Source of the DNA: CP2-2F sp034432555
GTDB lineage: Bacteria; Chloroflexota; Anaerolineae; Aggregatilineales; UBA2796
Assembly: GCA_034432555.1 (NCBI GenBank)
Contig: DAOUBW010000014.1
Location: 1-64,000 of the forward strand
Direction of reading: 5' to 3'
DNA length: 64,000 nucleotides
A program made the position numbers and the translations under genes. Every line of letters begins with the position of its first letter. Position 1 is the stretch's first letter. Under the pieces are notes generated by a model. The model saw only the letters and a list, made by a program, of their open reading frames with translations, searched no databases and was not told the origin of the DNA. This document shows, piece after piece, positions 26,237 through 33,103 of this stretch.

Positions 26237-27427
26237 ATGGCTGACGTGACACACGCCACACTGAGCGCTGTTGATTTCTACCACCTGGACGATTTACTCT
26301 CGCCCGAAGAACGCGAGGCACGCCACCTGATCCGCACTTTTATGACCCGTGAAGTCGAGCCGATCATCAATGGTTATTGGGAGCGCGGCGAGTTTCCGCA
26401 CGAGTTGGTGCCAAAGCTGGCGGCGCTGGGTCTAGCAGGCGTAACCATCAAGGGTTATGGCTGTCCGGGGCTTTCGCAGGTGGCGATGGGCGTGATGGCG
26501 ATGGAGCTTGGGCGCGGAGATGCCAGCATCAGTACCTTTTTTGGCGTTCACAGCGGCTTGGCGATGGGCAGCATTGAGGCACTGGGCAGCGATGAGCAGA
26601 AAGAACGCTGGCTGCCCGCCATGGCGCGCATGGAGCTGCTCGGCTGCTTTGGGCTAACCGAACCACAAGGCGGATCGAACGCCAGCCAGCCGCTGACGAC
26701 AGCCGTTCGTGATGGGGATACCTACATCCTGAACGGTGCGAAACGCTGGATCGGCAACGCAACCTTAGCTGATTTGGCGATCATCTTTGCGCGCAACACG
26801 GAGACAGGGCAAGTCAACGCCTTTGTGGTCGAGCCGAAGAAGATGGCAGGCTACACTGCCACGCCCATTGAGGGTAAAATTGCCAAGCGCGCCATCATCA
26901 ACGCGGATATCAAGCTCGAGAATGTGGTTGTGCCTGCTGCCAACCGTCTGGAGCGCTGCAACAGCTTCCGCGATGTGGCGAAGGTGCTGATGGTAACGCG
27001 AGTGGGTGTGGCGTGGGAAGCTGTTGGCGCGGCGATGGCAGCCTATGAGTACGCGCTTGCCTATGCCAAGCAGCGCCAAGTGTTCGGCAAGCCAATCGCG
27101 GGCTTCCAAATGATCCAAGATAAGCTGGTGCGGATGTTGGGCGAGATCACGGCGATGCAGCTTTTCACGCTGCGCCTTAGCCAGCTCGCCGATGAAGGCA
27201 AACTGACCGATGGGCAGGCAAGCCTTGCCAAAGTGCATAACGCTGCCACAGCCCGCCAAGTGGTGGCGCTTGGGCGCGAGATTTTAGGCGGCAATGGCAT
27301 TCTGCTGGAAAACCATGTGGCGCGCCACTTTGCCGATATGGAGGCAGTCTATACCTACGAAGGCACCAACGAGATCAACACGCTGGTTGTCGGGCGCGAT
27401 ATTACGGGCATTTCCGCAATCGTCTAG
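26237..27427 (+). CDS. acyl-CoA dehydrogenase (glutaryl-CoA dehydrogenase-like)
   Basis: The 396-residue flavoprotein oxidises an acyl-CoA to the enoyl-CoA. It has the family blocks FGLTEPQGGSNAS and NGAKRWIGNA for FAD and substrate, the RQVFGKPIAGFQMIQ helix, the LGREILGGNGIL region, and the catalytic Glu in YEGTNEIN near 375. The opening (AMELGRGDASISTFFGVHSGLAM) is closest to the glutaryl-CoA dehydrogenase group, but substrate is not fixed by sequence alone. The ATG at 26237 has GAGG nine bases upstream. The longer frame starts with TTG inside the promoter. It is probably monocistronic and repressor-controlled. Confidence 0.9.
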   Translation: MADVTHATLSAVDFYHLDDLLSPEEREARHLIRTFMTREVEPIINGYWERGEFPHELVPKLAALGLAGVTIKGYGCPGLSQVAMGVMAMELGRGDASISTFFGVHSGLAMGSIEALGSDEQKERWLPAMARMELLGCFGLTEPQGGSNASQPLTTAVRDGDTYILNGAKRWIGNATLADLAIIFARNTETGQVNAFVVEPKKMAGYTATPIEGKIAKRAIINADIKLENVVVPAANRLERCNSFRDVAKVLMVTRVGVAWEAVGAAMAAYEYALAYAKQRQVFGKPIAGFQMIQDKLVRMLGEITAMQLFTLRLSQLADEGKLTDGQASLAKVHNAATARQVVALGREILGGNGILLENHVARHFADMEAVYTYEGTNEINTLVVGRDITGISAIV

Positions 27428-27463
27428 CGAACCGCACGCACTATGGATTGGGCAGCCCGATCC

Positions 27464-28618
27464 CTAGTCGCTTACATCTTCTTCTGGCACATTCGCCAAC
27501 ACTTCTAGCAAGGCGGCGCCATATTGTGCGCGCCGCCAGGCGCCCAAACTCGGCACATGCTCAAGGTCGGCAAGGCTGCGTGGCGGATTTTCCGCCATTG
27601 CCCACAGCGCCTCTTTTGGCACGATCACATCGCTCTCGACGCCGCGTGCAGTGGCGCGCTCTTTGCGCCATTCGCGCAGCGCATTGTAGCGCGCAAGGGT
27701 GTTGGCGTCTTGGCGTGTATGCTCTGGTCGGGAAGGCAGCGGCGCACGCAGCCCCGCCTCGATGGCGGCAAGTAGGGCGCTGCCGTTGCGGGCGATCAAG
27801 GCGCCACCCACACCCTGCACCGCATACAGATCATCGAGCGTCTGCGGCGCACGGCGCGCTAAATGCGCCAATGCCTCATCATTCAGCACCTTGAAGGGCG
27901 GCACGTCACGCGCCTGGGCCAGCTGATCGCGCAGTAGATAAAGCTCGCGCAGAATTGCCATTTGCCGCCGCGAGAGATCGCGGGCATGGTTGTTATACCA
28001 AAAGCCGTTGGGATCAAATTGGGCAAGGCTTTGCTGGACAGTGGTGAGCGTCTCGAAGGTTTCGAGCGCCTCTGCAAGGTGATCGCCGCGCACCAATTGC
28101 TCGTAGAGAATATCGCGCAGGGTAGGCAGGTAGTGCGTATCCATCCGTGCATAGTCAAGCTGTTCAGCGGGGATAGGGCGCGCTGCCCAATTGGCGCGCT
28201 GATAGCGCTTATCCAGCACCACACCGAAGAATTCTTCCAACATGCTGGCAAGCCCAACTGCTTTGCGCCCAATGATGCGTGCGGCGGCGGCTGTATCAAA
28301 GATAGTGACGAAGCGGAAGTCAAAATCGCGGCGCAGCACCATGATGTCGTTCTCGGCGGCGTGCAGCACTTTTTCAATGTGCGGCGCAGCAAACAGCGCG
28401 CCCAGTGGTGTAAGATCGTCAATTGCCAGCGGATCAACAATGTAATCGGCGCGGCGGGTGGAAAGCTGAATGAGGCAGACGCGCTCACGGTAGGCGAACA
28501 AGCTGTTCGACTCGGTATCCACCGCAATTAAAGGTTCTTGGGCAAGCCGTTCGGTTAGCGCGTGGAGGTCAGGCGCGCTGGCAATCATGCTGAGCGAAGG
28601 GCGTTTAGCGGCGGGCAT
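27464..28618 (-). CDS. rnd: ribonuclease D
   Basis: The 384-residue 3'-5' exoribonuclease trims tRNA and other structured RNA. The DEDDy active site is complete: VDTES (Asp, Glu), HAAENDIMVL (Asp) and YARMDTHYL (Tyr, Asp). Two HRDC domains follow (about 210-290 and 310-375), as in the family. The start is placed at the ATG at 28618. A longer frame begins with GTG at 28642 and neither has a strong ribosome site. It lies between the convergent acyl-CoA dehydrogenase and the divergent tRNA-Cys. Confidence 0.92.
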   Translation of the reverse strand: MPAAKRPSLSMIASAPDLHALTERLAQEPLIAVDTESNSLFAYRERVCLIQLSTRRADYIVDPLAIDDLTPLGALFAAPHIEKVLHAAENDIMVLRRDFDFRFVTIFDTAAAARIIGRKAVGLASMLEEFFGVVLDKRYQRANWAARPIPAEQLDYARMDTHYLPTLRDILYEQLVRGDHLAEALETFETLTTVQQSLAQFDPNGFWYNNHARDLSRRQMAILRELYLLRDQLAQARDVPPFKVLNDEALAHLARRAPQTLDDLYAVQGVGGALIARNGSALLAAIEAGLRAPLPSRPEHTRQDANTLARYNALREWRKERATARGVESDVIVPKEALWAMAENPPRSLADLEHVPSLGAWRRAQYGAALLEVLANVPEEDVSD

Positions 28619-28883
28619 GGATTCTCGCGTTTTCTGTATCACTGCGATGCTTGTATGGGCGAAGGGTAGGCTACGCCTGATCTTAGATAATGGGCGCGTT
28701 TGCTCACACTTCTAGCATCAGTCTAACCCTAAGCGCCCAACTTGACAAGCCATTTACGCCTGAAGGGGAGTCAAAGGTGGTTATGGGCTGCCCAAAGTGC
28801 GGGAAGCGCCCTCGTTAGCCCTGCCCGCAGCGGGTTTTACGCTACTCCCACACGCTCTTCACCGCGCCCATCGACCGTCTACG
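28619..28883. other. intergenic region between rnd and the tRNA-Cys promoter
   Basis: No open frame with a ribosome site or coding pattern is visible. The stretch should hold the rnd promoter, but I cannot pick a convincing -35/-10 pair. Confidence 0.4.
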
Positions 28884-28912
28884 TTGACAAAGCAGGCGGG
28901 ATCGTGTAAGAT
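28884..28912 (+). promoter_or_regulatory. promoter of tRNA-Cys
   Basis: A consensus TTGACA and TAAGAT are separated by 17 bases and end 12 bases before the mature tRNA. Confidence 0.78.
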
Positions 28913-28924
28913 TGACTACACTGC

Positions 28925-28995
28925 GGCGTCGTAGCCAAGTGGCAAGGCAGAGGTCTGCAAAACCTTCACCGTGGGTTCGATTCCCACCGACGCCT
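28925..28995 (+). tRNA. tRNA-Cys(GCA)
   Basis: The acceptor GGCGTCG (28925-28931) pairs with CGACGCC (28988-28994). The D stem is GCC/GGC, and the anticodon stem GAGGT/ACCTT has one G-T pair with loop CTGCAAA and anticodon GCA at 28957-28959. The T stem is GTGGG/CCCAC with loop TTCGATT. The discriminator is T, the cysteine identity base. CCA is not encoded. Confidence 0.95.
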
Positions 28996-29001
28996 CTCTC
29001 C

Positions 29002-29029
29002 AAAGCGCATCCAGTGTGGATGCGCTTTT
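29002..29029. terminator. terminator of tRNA-Cys, touching the ccmB stop
   Basis: AAAGCGCATCCA and TGGATGCGCTTT form a perfect 12-bp stem with a 3-base loop, and the plus side ends in TTTT. The last base is also the last base of the convergent ccmB stop codon, so one hairpin probably ends both transcripts. Confidence 0.82.
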
Positions 29030-29709
29030 CATTCCTCCAACACATAGTCAAACAGCAAGTAGGCAAGCGCCAAAAAGACGACATCCACCGATGCCAACAA
29101 CAGCGGATAGGCAATCCACTGATCGAGCGGCTGGTTATCCAGCACGCCGTGCGCCGCATTGACCGCCGCCGTGATGATCGGCAAGGCTATCGGCAGCACC
29201 AAGATCGGCAGCGTCGTCTCCCGCGAGCGTGCATAGACCGCCATGCTGCCCAGGAGTGTACCGATTGCCGCAAAGCCAAGCGTGCCAAGCGCGGCGATCA
29301 ACACCCAATCCAGCCGCAGCAGGTCGGTGTTAAAGACGATGCTGAGCGCCAAAGTCACCACCAACGCTACGATCAGCGTAAAGAGCCACGCCACAGCCAG
29401 CTTGCCAAAATAGAGCGCCGAGCGCGGCACCGGCGAGAGCATCAGCCCATCCAGCGTGCCGCGATCATACTCAGCCGCAAGGCTGCGCCCAATGCCCAGC
29501 GTGCCAGCAAAGGTGACCGTCACCCACAAGGCGGCTGGCAGCACGGCGCGGCGCGCCTCTGGGCGGCTCTCCAGCGTGTAGTAGAAGATCATTGTGGTCA
29601 GAAGGGCGAACAAGCCCATGGCACTGATCAGCAAACGGCTGCGGAATTCGGCGCGCAAATCTTTGCGGGCAACGGCGATCACGGCACGGAGAAACGGTGT
29701 ACGGCGCAT
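29029..29709 (-). CDS. ccmB: heme exporter permease CcmB
   Basis: CcmB is the membrane subunit of the CcmAB ABC complex needed for cytochrome c maturation. The 226-residue protein has six membrane helices and the family segments ARKDLRAEFRSR, FAGTLGIGRSLAAEYDRGTLDGLMLSP and LLGSMAVYARSRETTLPILVLPI. The ATG at 29709 lies four bases after the ccmA stop. The longer frame would run into ccmA. It ends at the hairpin shared with tRNA-Cys. CcmC, CcmE and CcmF are not in the window. Confidence 0.9.
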   Translation of the reverse strand: MRRTPFLRAVIAVARKDLRAEFRSRLLISAMGLFALLTTMIFYYTLESRPEARRAVLPAALWVTVTFAGTLGIGRSLAAEYDRGTLDGLMLSPVPRSALYFGKLAVAWLFTLIVALVVTLALSIVFNTDLLRLDWVLIAALGTLGFAAIGTLLGSMAVYARSRETTLPILVLPIALPIITAAVNAAHGVLDNQPLDQWIAYPLLLASVDVVFLALAYLLFDYVLEE

Positions 29710-29713
29710 TCGA

Positions 29714-30439
29714 TTAACTCGGTGTGAGTGCGTTAAAGGTCGCAATCAGGCTTTCAGGGTCGGGCATGGGCAGATCGGCTACCAGCCTGCCGCCACCTAA
29801 GATCAGGGCGCGCTTGCAGAGCGCCGCGGCGCGTGGCAGATCGTGCAGGGCGGCGATGATGGTGCGCCCTTGCGCCTGCCACTCCGCGATCAGTGCATCG
29901 AGCAGGGCGCTGCCGTGTGCATCCAAGCCCGTGTATGGCTCATCCAGCAGTAAGATAGCAGGATCATGCAACACAGCACGCGCCAACGCCAAGCGCTGCT
30001 GCATCCCGCGTGAGAAGGTGCGAACACGGTCGTTAGCGCGCTTTGCCAAACCGACGCGTGCCAGCGAGTCGCTGAGGCGTGCTTGCAACGCCGCCGTGCC
30101 GCGTTCATACGGTAGATTGTAAAGTTCGGCGTAGAGGCGCAGATTCTCCGCTGCGCTCAGATCGTCGTAGAGCAGCGGCAGGTGCGTCACCACGCCGAGC
30201 TGCCCGCGCACGGCGGCAGATTCTTTGGGAAGCTGCCAGCCGCCGATCAGGACTCTGCCGCTGCTTGGTTGGCTGAGCGTTGCCAAGATGCGGAGCAAGG
30301 TTGTTTTGCCGCTGCCATTGGCGCCGAGCAGGGCGATCAGTTCGCCGCGCCCAACCTTGAACGAGACTCCGCGTAGGACGACGCGCAAACCAAACGCCTT
30401 GCTCAGCCCTTCCACCTGAATAAGTGCTGAGTCAGGCAC
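29714..30439 (-). CDS. ccmA: heme exporter ATP-binding protein CcmA
   Basis: The 241-residue ATPase partners CcmB. Walker A is LGANGSGKTTLLRIL, the signature is FSRGMQQRLALARAVL and Walker B is ILLLDEPYTGLD, followed by the switch His in ALHDLPRA. The GLDAHG region and the SRGMQQR signature are typical of CcmA. The GTG start at 30439 is two bases from the S41 peptidase stop, so the genes are coupled. The order in this operon is NYN nuclease, S41 peptidase, ccmA, ccmB. Confidence 0.88.
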   Translation of the reverse strand: MPDSALIQVEGLSKAFGLRVVLRGVSFKVGRGELIALLGANGSGKTTLLRILATLSQPSSGRVLIGGWQLPKESAAVRGQLGVVTHLPLLYDDLSAAENLRLYAELYNLPYERGTAALQARLSDSLARVGLAKRANDRVRTFSRGMQQRLALARAVLHDPAILLLDEPYTGLDAHGSALLDALIAEWQAQGRTIIAALHDLPRAAALCKRALILGGGRLVADLPMPDPESLIATFNALTPS

Positions 30440-30441
30440 GC

Positions 30442-32310
30442 TTAGCGCACAACCTCTCGCAAGGCTGCCTCAGCCGCTTGTAGCACTTCATCAGCGGGCG
30501 AGCGCAGGCTTTCTAAGGTCAGCGGCACCAGCACATCAGGGATTACGCCCGTACCTTCCACGATGATCTGCCCTTCGTCATCAATCAGCGCACCGGTTGG
30601 CACTTGGATGAAGCCTCTGGCGGGCAAGTAATACTGTCCGCCGCTGACGGTGCCTGCCAAGCCGCCGCTAGGCGTGTGACCAATGATGAGCGCCCGCCCG
30701 TTCCGCTGCATGGTGTAGGCGAATAGATCGCCGGCGCTGCTGGTGCCGCCATCCACCAACACGGCAACGCTGCCTGTAAAAATCGGTTCGCGTGGTTCAA
30801 CCGCCATCTGAAAGACCAAGCGTCCATCAGGCGCAAAGGTGCGCCCAACCAGAAAGCCTTCGCTGAAGAAGCGGCTCGCCATGGCGTCGGACATTTGCGA
30901 GAAGCCACCTGGATTGCCGCGCACGTCAAGGATCAGGGCAGGGACGCCTTCTGCGATCAAGGCGCTCACGGCGCGGTCAAAGTTGGGCAAACGCTCAGCG
31001 CCTACAAAGCTCTCAATGCGGATGTAGCCAACGCCTGAGGGCAGCTTGTTGGCGCGCACCTGCGGCTGTTCCTGCGTCAAATTGACCGGGCCCGGGCTAT
31101 CACGGCGCAGCGTAACCGTTTGCTCAGCCTCACCGACATTCTGGAAGGTGACCTCAACCGTTGTACCAAGTGTGCCGCGCTGCAAACTGGTTAGTTGCAG
31201 CCGTTCACGGACGTGCGGTGTGCTGGCATTGCTGCTGAAGAAAACAACCCGCGCCATCGCTTCCCGAATTGGCACGCCCTCCCACGCCGTCAGGATGGCG
31301 CCGATCCGAATGCCGCTGCGCGCAGCGGGACCGCCCGTCCGCAAGGCTGCAACTGCCACCCGCCCGTCGCTCAGTACTTCCAGCAACATACCAAGCGAGC
31401 CGTTGGACTCTGACGCCAGCAAGGGCAGGAAGAAATTGACATGTCCATCAGGAACGGTGTTGCCAAACTCACGGATGAGCAGGCTGCACGTCCGCAGATC
31501 AGCGCCAACGGCACGCGGCAGCAAGCGGGCGCGCAACGCCTGCCAATCAATGCCATACAGCGCCGTGAACGGGTAAACGCTGCTTACACGGTCTAGGAAG
31601 GTGGTCAGCAGCACCGAACAATCGGTGAGTTGTGTGTAGTCGTTCACATCGCCTAGCGCGGTGGTGATCAGCGGGACGCTGGGCGCAGCTTCGCGGCTGA
31701 TGTCGAAAGGCGTCCTGTCAAGGTCAATCAGCGACCACCCACGTTGAAGCGTTGTGCGCGGATCATCGGCATTGAACAGGATGCCGTCCGCGCCGTAGCT
31801 TGTTGGGAACGTCTGTTGATCATCAGCGGCAAATGCCAACAGCTTGCCGCCCGTCACCTTGAATTCGATGTTGATTCGCAGCGACGAGGCGATGTTATCT
31901 TCATTCATCACCATATAGCCGCGAGCGGCAACATCACTCATCAGGCGCACATCAAACAGGTAGAGTCCGCTAGGGTTTTCGCGCCCACCTGTCACGTCAA
32001 AAGGGCGGGCGATAGGTGCATCAGGCAGGCTTAGACGGTAGCTGCCGCGTGCGGCGTTGCCTGTGGTTTGGGCAAAGACTTGCTGTTCGGGTGGCGGCAG
32101 ATAGATCGGATCGCTGCCGAAATAGCCGCTGGCATCAATCAGGGCAACCAAGAAGGGCAGCGGCGCGTAGCTTTCATAGGCAACGCCAAAATTGCCCGAA
32201 AGCTGACTCACACCGTCCTTTTGGGCGTGGATCGGTGTGGCGCTCAGGCTGAAGATGAGGCTGAAGACAAGGCAGAGTGCGGCAAGCCGCCCAGCACGGT
32301 TACAAGACAT
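30442..32310 (-). CDS. secreted S41 family serine peptidase with PDZ domain
   Basis: The 622-residue protein starts with a signal peptide (RLAALCLVFSLIFSLSATPIHAQ) and an excellent GGAG ribosome site seven bases before the ATG at 32310. The longest frame is therefore rejected. After a poorly conserved 250-residue region comes a PDZ-like domain (about 305-350, LRTGGPAARSGIRIGAILTAWEG). The tail-specific protease core follows, with ALILDVRGNPGG and the serine in GGTSSAGD near 524. The Lys of CtpA-type enzymes (FGKG) is missing. The site reads HTPSGGLAG, so a tricorn-like triad or loss of activity is possible. It lies between the NYN and ccmA genes. Confidence 0.85.
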   Translation of the reverse strand: MSCNRAGRLAALCLVFSLIFSLSATPIHAQKDGVSQLSGNFGVAYESYAPLPFLVALIDASGYFGSDPIYLPPPEQQVFAQTTGNAARGSYRLSLPDAPIARPFDVTGGRENPSGLYLFDVRLMSDVAARGYMVMNEDNIASSLRINIEFKVTGGKLLAFAADDQQTFPTSYGADGILFNADDPRTTLQRGWSLIDLDRTPFDISREAAPSVPLITTALGDVNDYTQLTDCSVLLTTFLDRVSSVYPFTALYGIDWQALRARLLPRAVGADLRTCSLLIREFGNTVPDGHVNFFLPLLASESNGSLGMLLEVLSDGRVAVAALRTGGPAARSGIRIGAILTAWEGVPIREAMARVVFFSSNASTPHVRERLQLTSLQRGTLGTTVEVTFQNVGEAEQTVTLRRDSPGPVNLTQEQPQVRANKLPSGVGYIRIESFVGAERLPNFDRAVSALIAEGVPALILDVRGNPGGFSQMSDAMASRFFSEGFLVGRTFAPDGRLVFQMAVEPREPIFTGSVAVLVDGGTSSAGDLFAYTMQRNGRALIIGHTPSGGLAGTVSGGQYYLPARGFIQVPTGALIDDEGQIIVEGTGVIPDVLVPLTLESLRSPADEVLQAAEAALREVVR

Positions 32311-32332
32311 AGGGCTTCTCCAAAAAGTGACT

Positions 32333-32956
32333 TTAGAGGCGTTTCTTTTTCCGCAGGCGTTCTTCTTCGGCAGCCTGCTTGCGGGCAAGGCGCGCCGCAC
32401 GGATTTTTTCACGTTCAGCCTGTTCGGCGGCAGCTTTGGCAGCGCGTGCTTGCTGCAAACGGTGCTCAAAAATGGGCAGCCAAAAGGCGATCTCTTGCGG
32501 TGTGACGTTTGGGTTCGGGTCTTTTTCGTAGATGATCTTGACGACGCGCGGTTTATCGGGCGCTTCGGGCGGCATTTCGACGGGACGGAAGCCGAGCAAC
32601 AGCGCAAATTCTTCGCTGGGCATGGTCTCGATGCCGTAGGCGTATGCTAAGCGCACAATCTGCCGATCAGAGGTGACCAGCACAAAGTTGGGCAGGCGGT
32701 GCATCTCTTTGGCGCGCTGCATCAGGATGTGATCGGCTTTGGTGCGCGGCGGCGCAAAATAGACGCTGACGCTGCTGTTGGAAAGGTCTTTGGAAAAGCC
32801 GCCGGGCAAGCCGTTATCAAAGATGACGGTTGCCTTGCAGTTGGCGCGCATACAATAGCGCTTGATCGCCATGGTGATCTTCGCCTCATCGTGCGGATCG
32901 TCTAGCGAGAGGTCTTGCAGTTGCCCAACCAGATTATGCCCGTCAATTAACCACAT
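32333..32956 (-). CDS. NYN domain (YacP-like) nuclease
   Basis: The 207-residue protein has a PIN-like NYN domain with four acidic positions: LIDGHN, VIFDNG, TKADHIL and VTSDRQIV. This matches YacP/Rae1-type RNases, which cleave mRNA or other RNA. A long basic, Ala/Arg/Glu-rich helix (about 165-207) forms the C-terminus and may contact RNA or ribosomes. GAGG lies four bases before the ATG at 32956, and a promoter is visible at 32995-33023. It is the first gene of the four-gene operon leading to ccmB and is divergent from clpB. Confidence 0.85.
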   Translation of the reverse strand: MWLIDGHNLVGQLQDLSLDDPHDEAKITMAIKRYCMRANCKATVIFDNGLPGGFSKDLSNSSVSVYFAPPRTKADHILMQRAKEMHRLPNFVLVTSDRQIVRLAYAYGIETMPSEEFALLLGFRPVEMPPEAPDKPRVVKIIYEKDPNPNVTPQEIAFWLPIFEHRLQQARAAKAAAEQAEREKIRAARLARKQAAEEERLRKKKRL

Positions 32957-32994
32957 GCTGCCTCAGCGTGTTTTGCCTATTTTCCACAAGGCAG

Positions 32995-33023
32995 ATCATA
33001 CCACAAAGCGCAGCCTGTGCCGA
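32995..33023 (-). promoter_or_regulatory. promoter of the NYN-S41-ccmA-ccmB operon
   Basis: On the minus strand TCGGCA and TATGAT are separated by 17 bases, ending 38 bases before the first ATG. Confidence 0.5.
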
Positions 33024-33103
33024 TACTTACGTGCTGCTGATGTTTTGTTGACGCAGATCAAATGGTCAGTGTGCTAGGCTGTTGCTAGAGAGGTATTGTA
33101 ACT

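Noticed and set aside
30442..32607. 721-codon version of the S41 peptidase
   Set aside because: The first 99 codons overlap the NYN gene and look like frame-shifted sequence. Signal peptide and GGAG site fix the start at 32310.
33024..33103. CIRCE or HspR-type heat-shock operator before clpB
   Set aside because: No inverted repeat matching either site is present in the leader.
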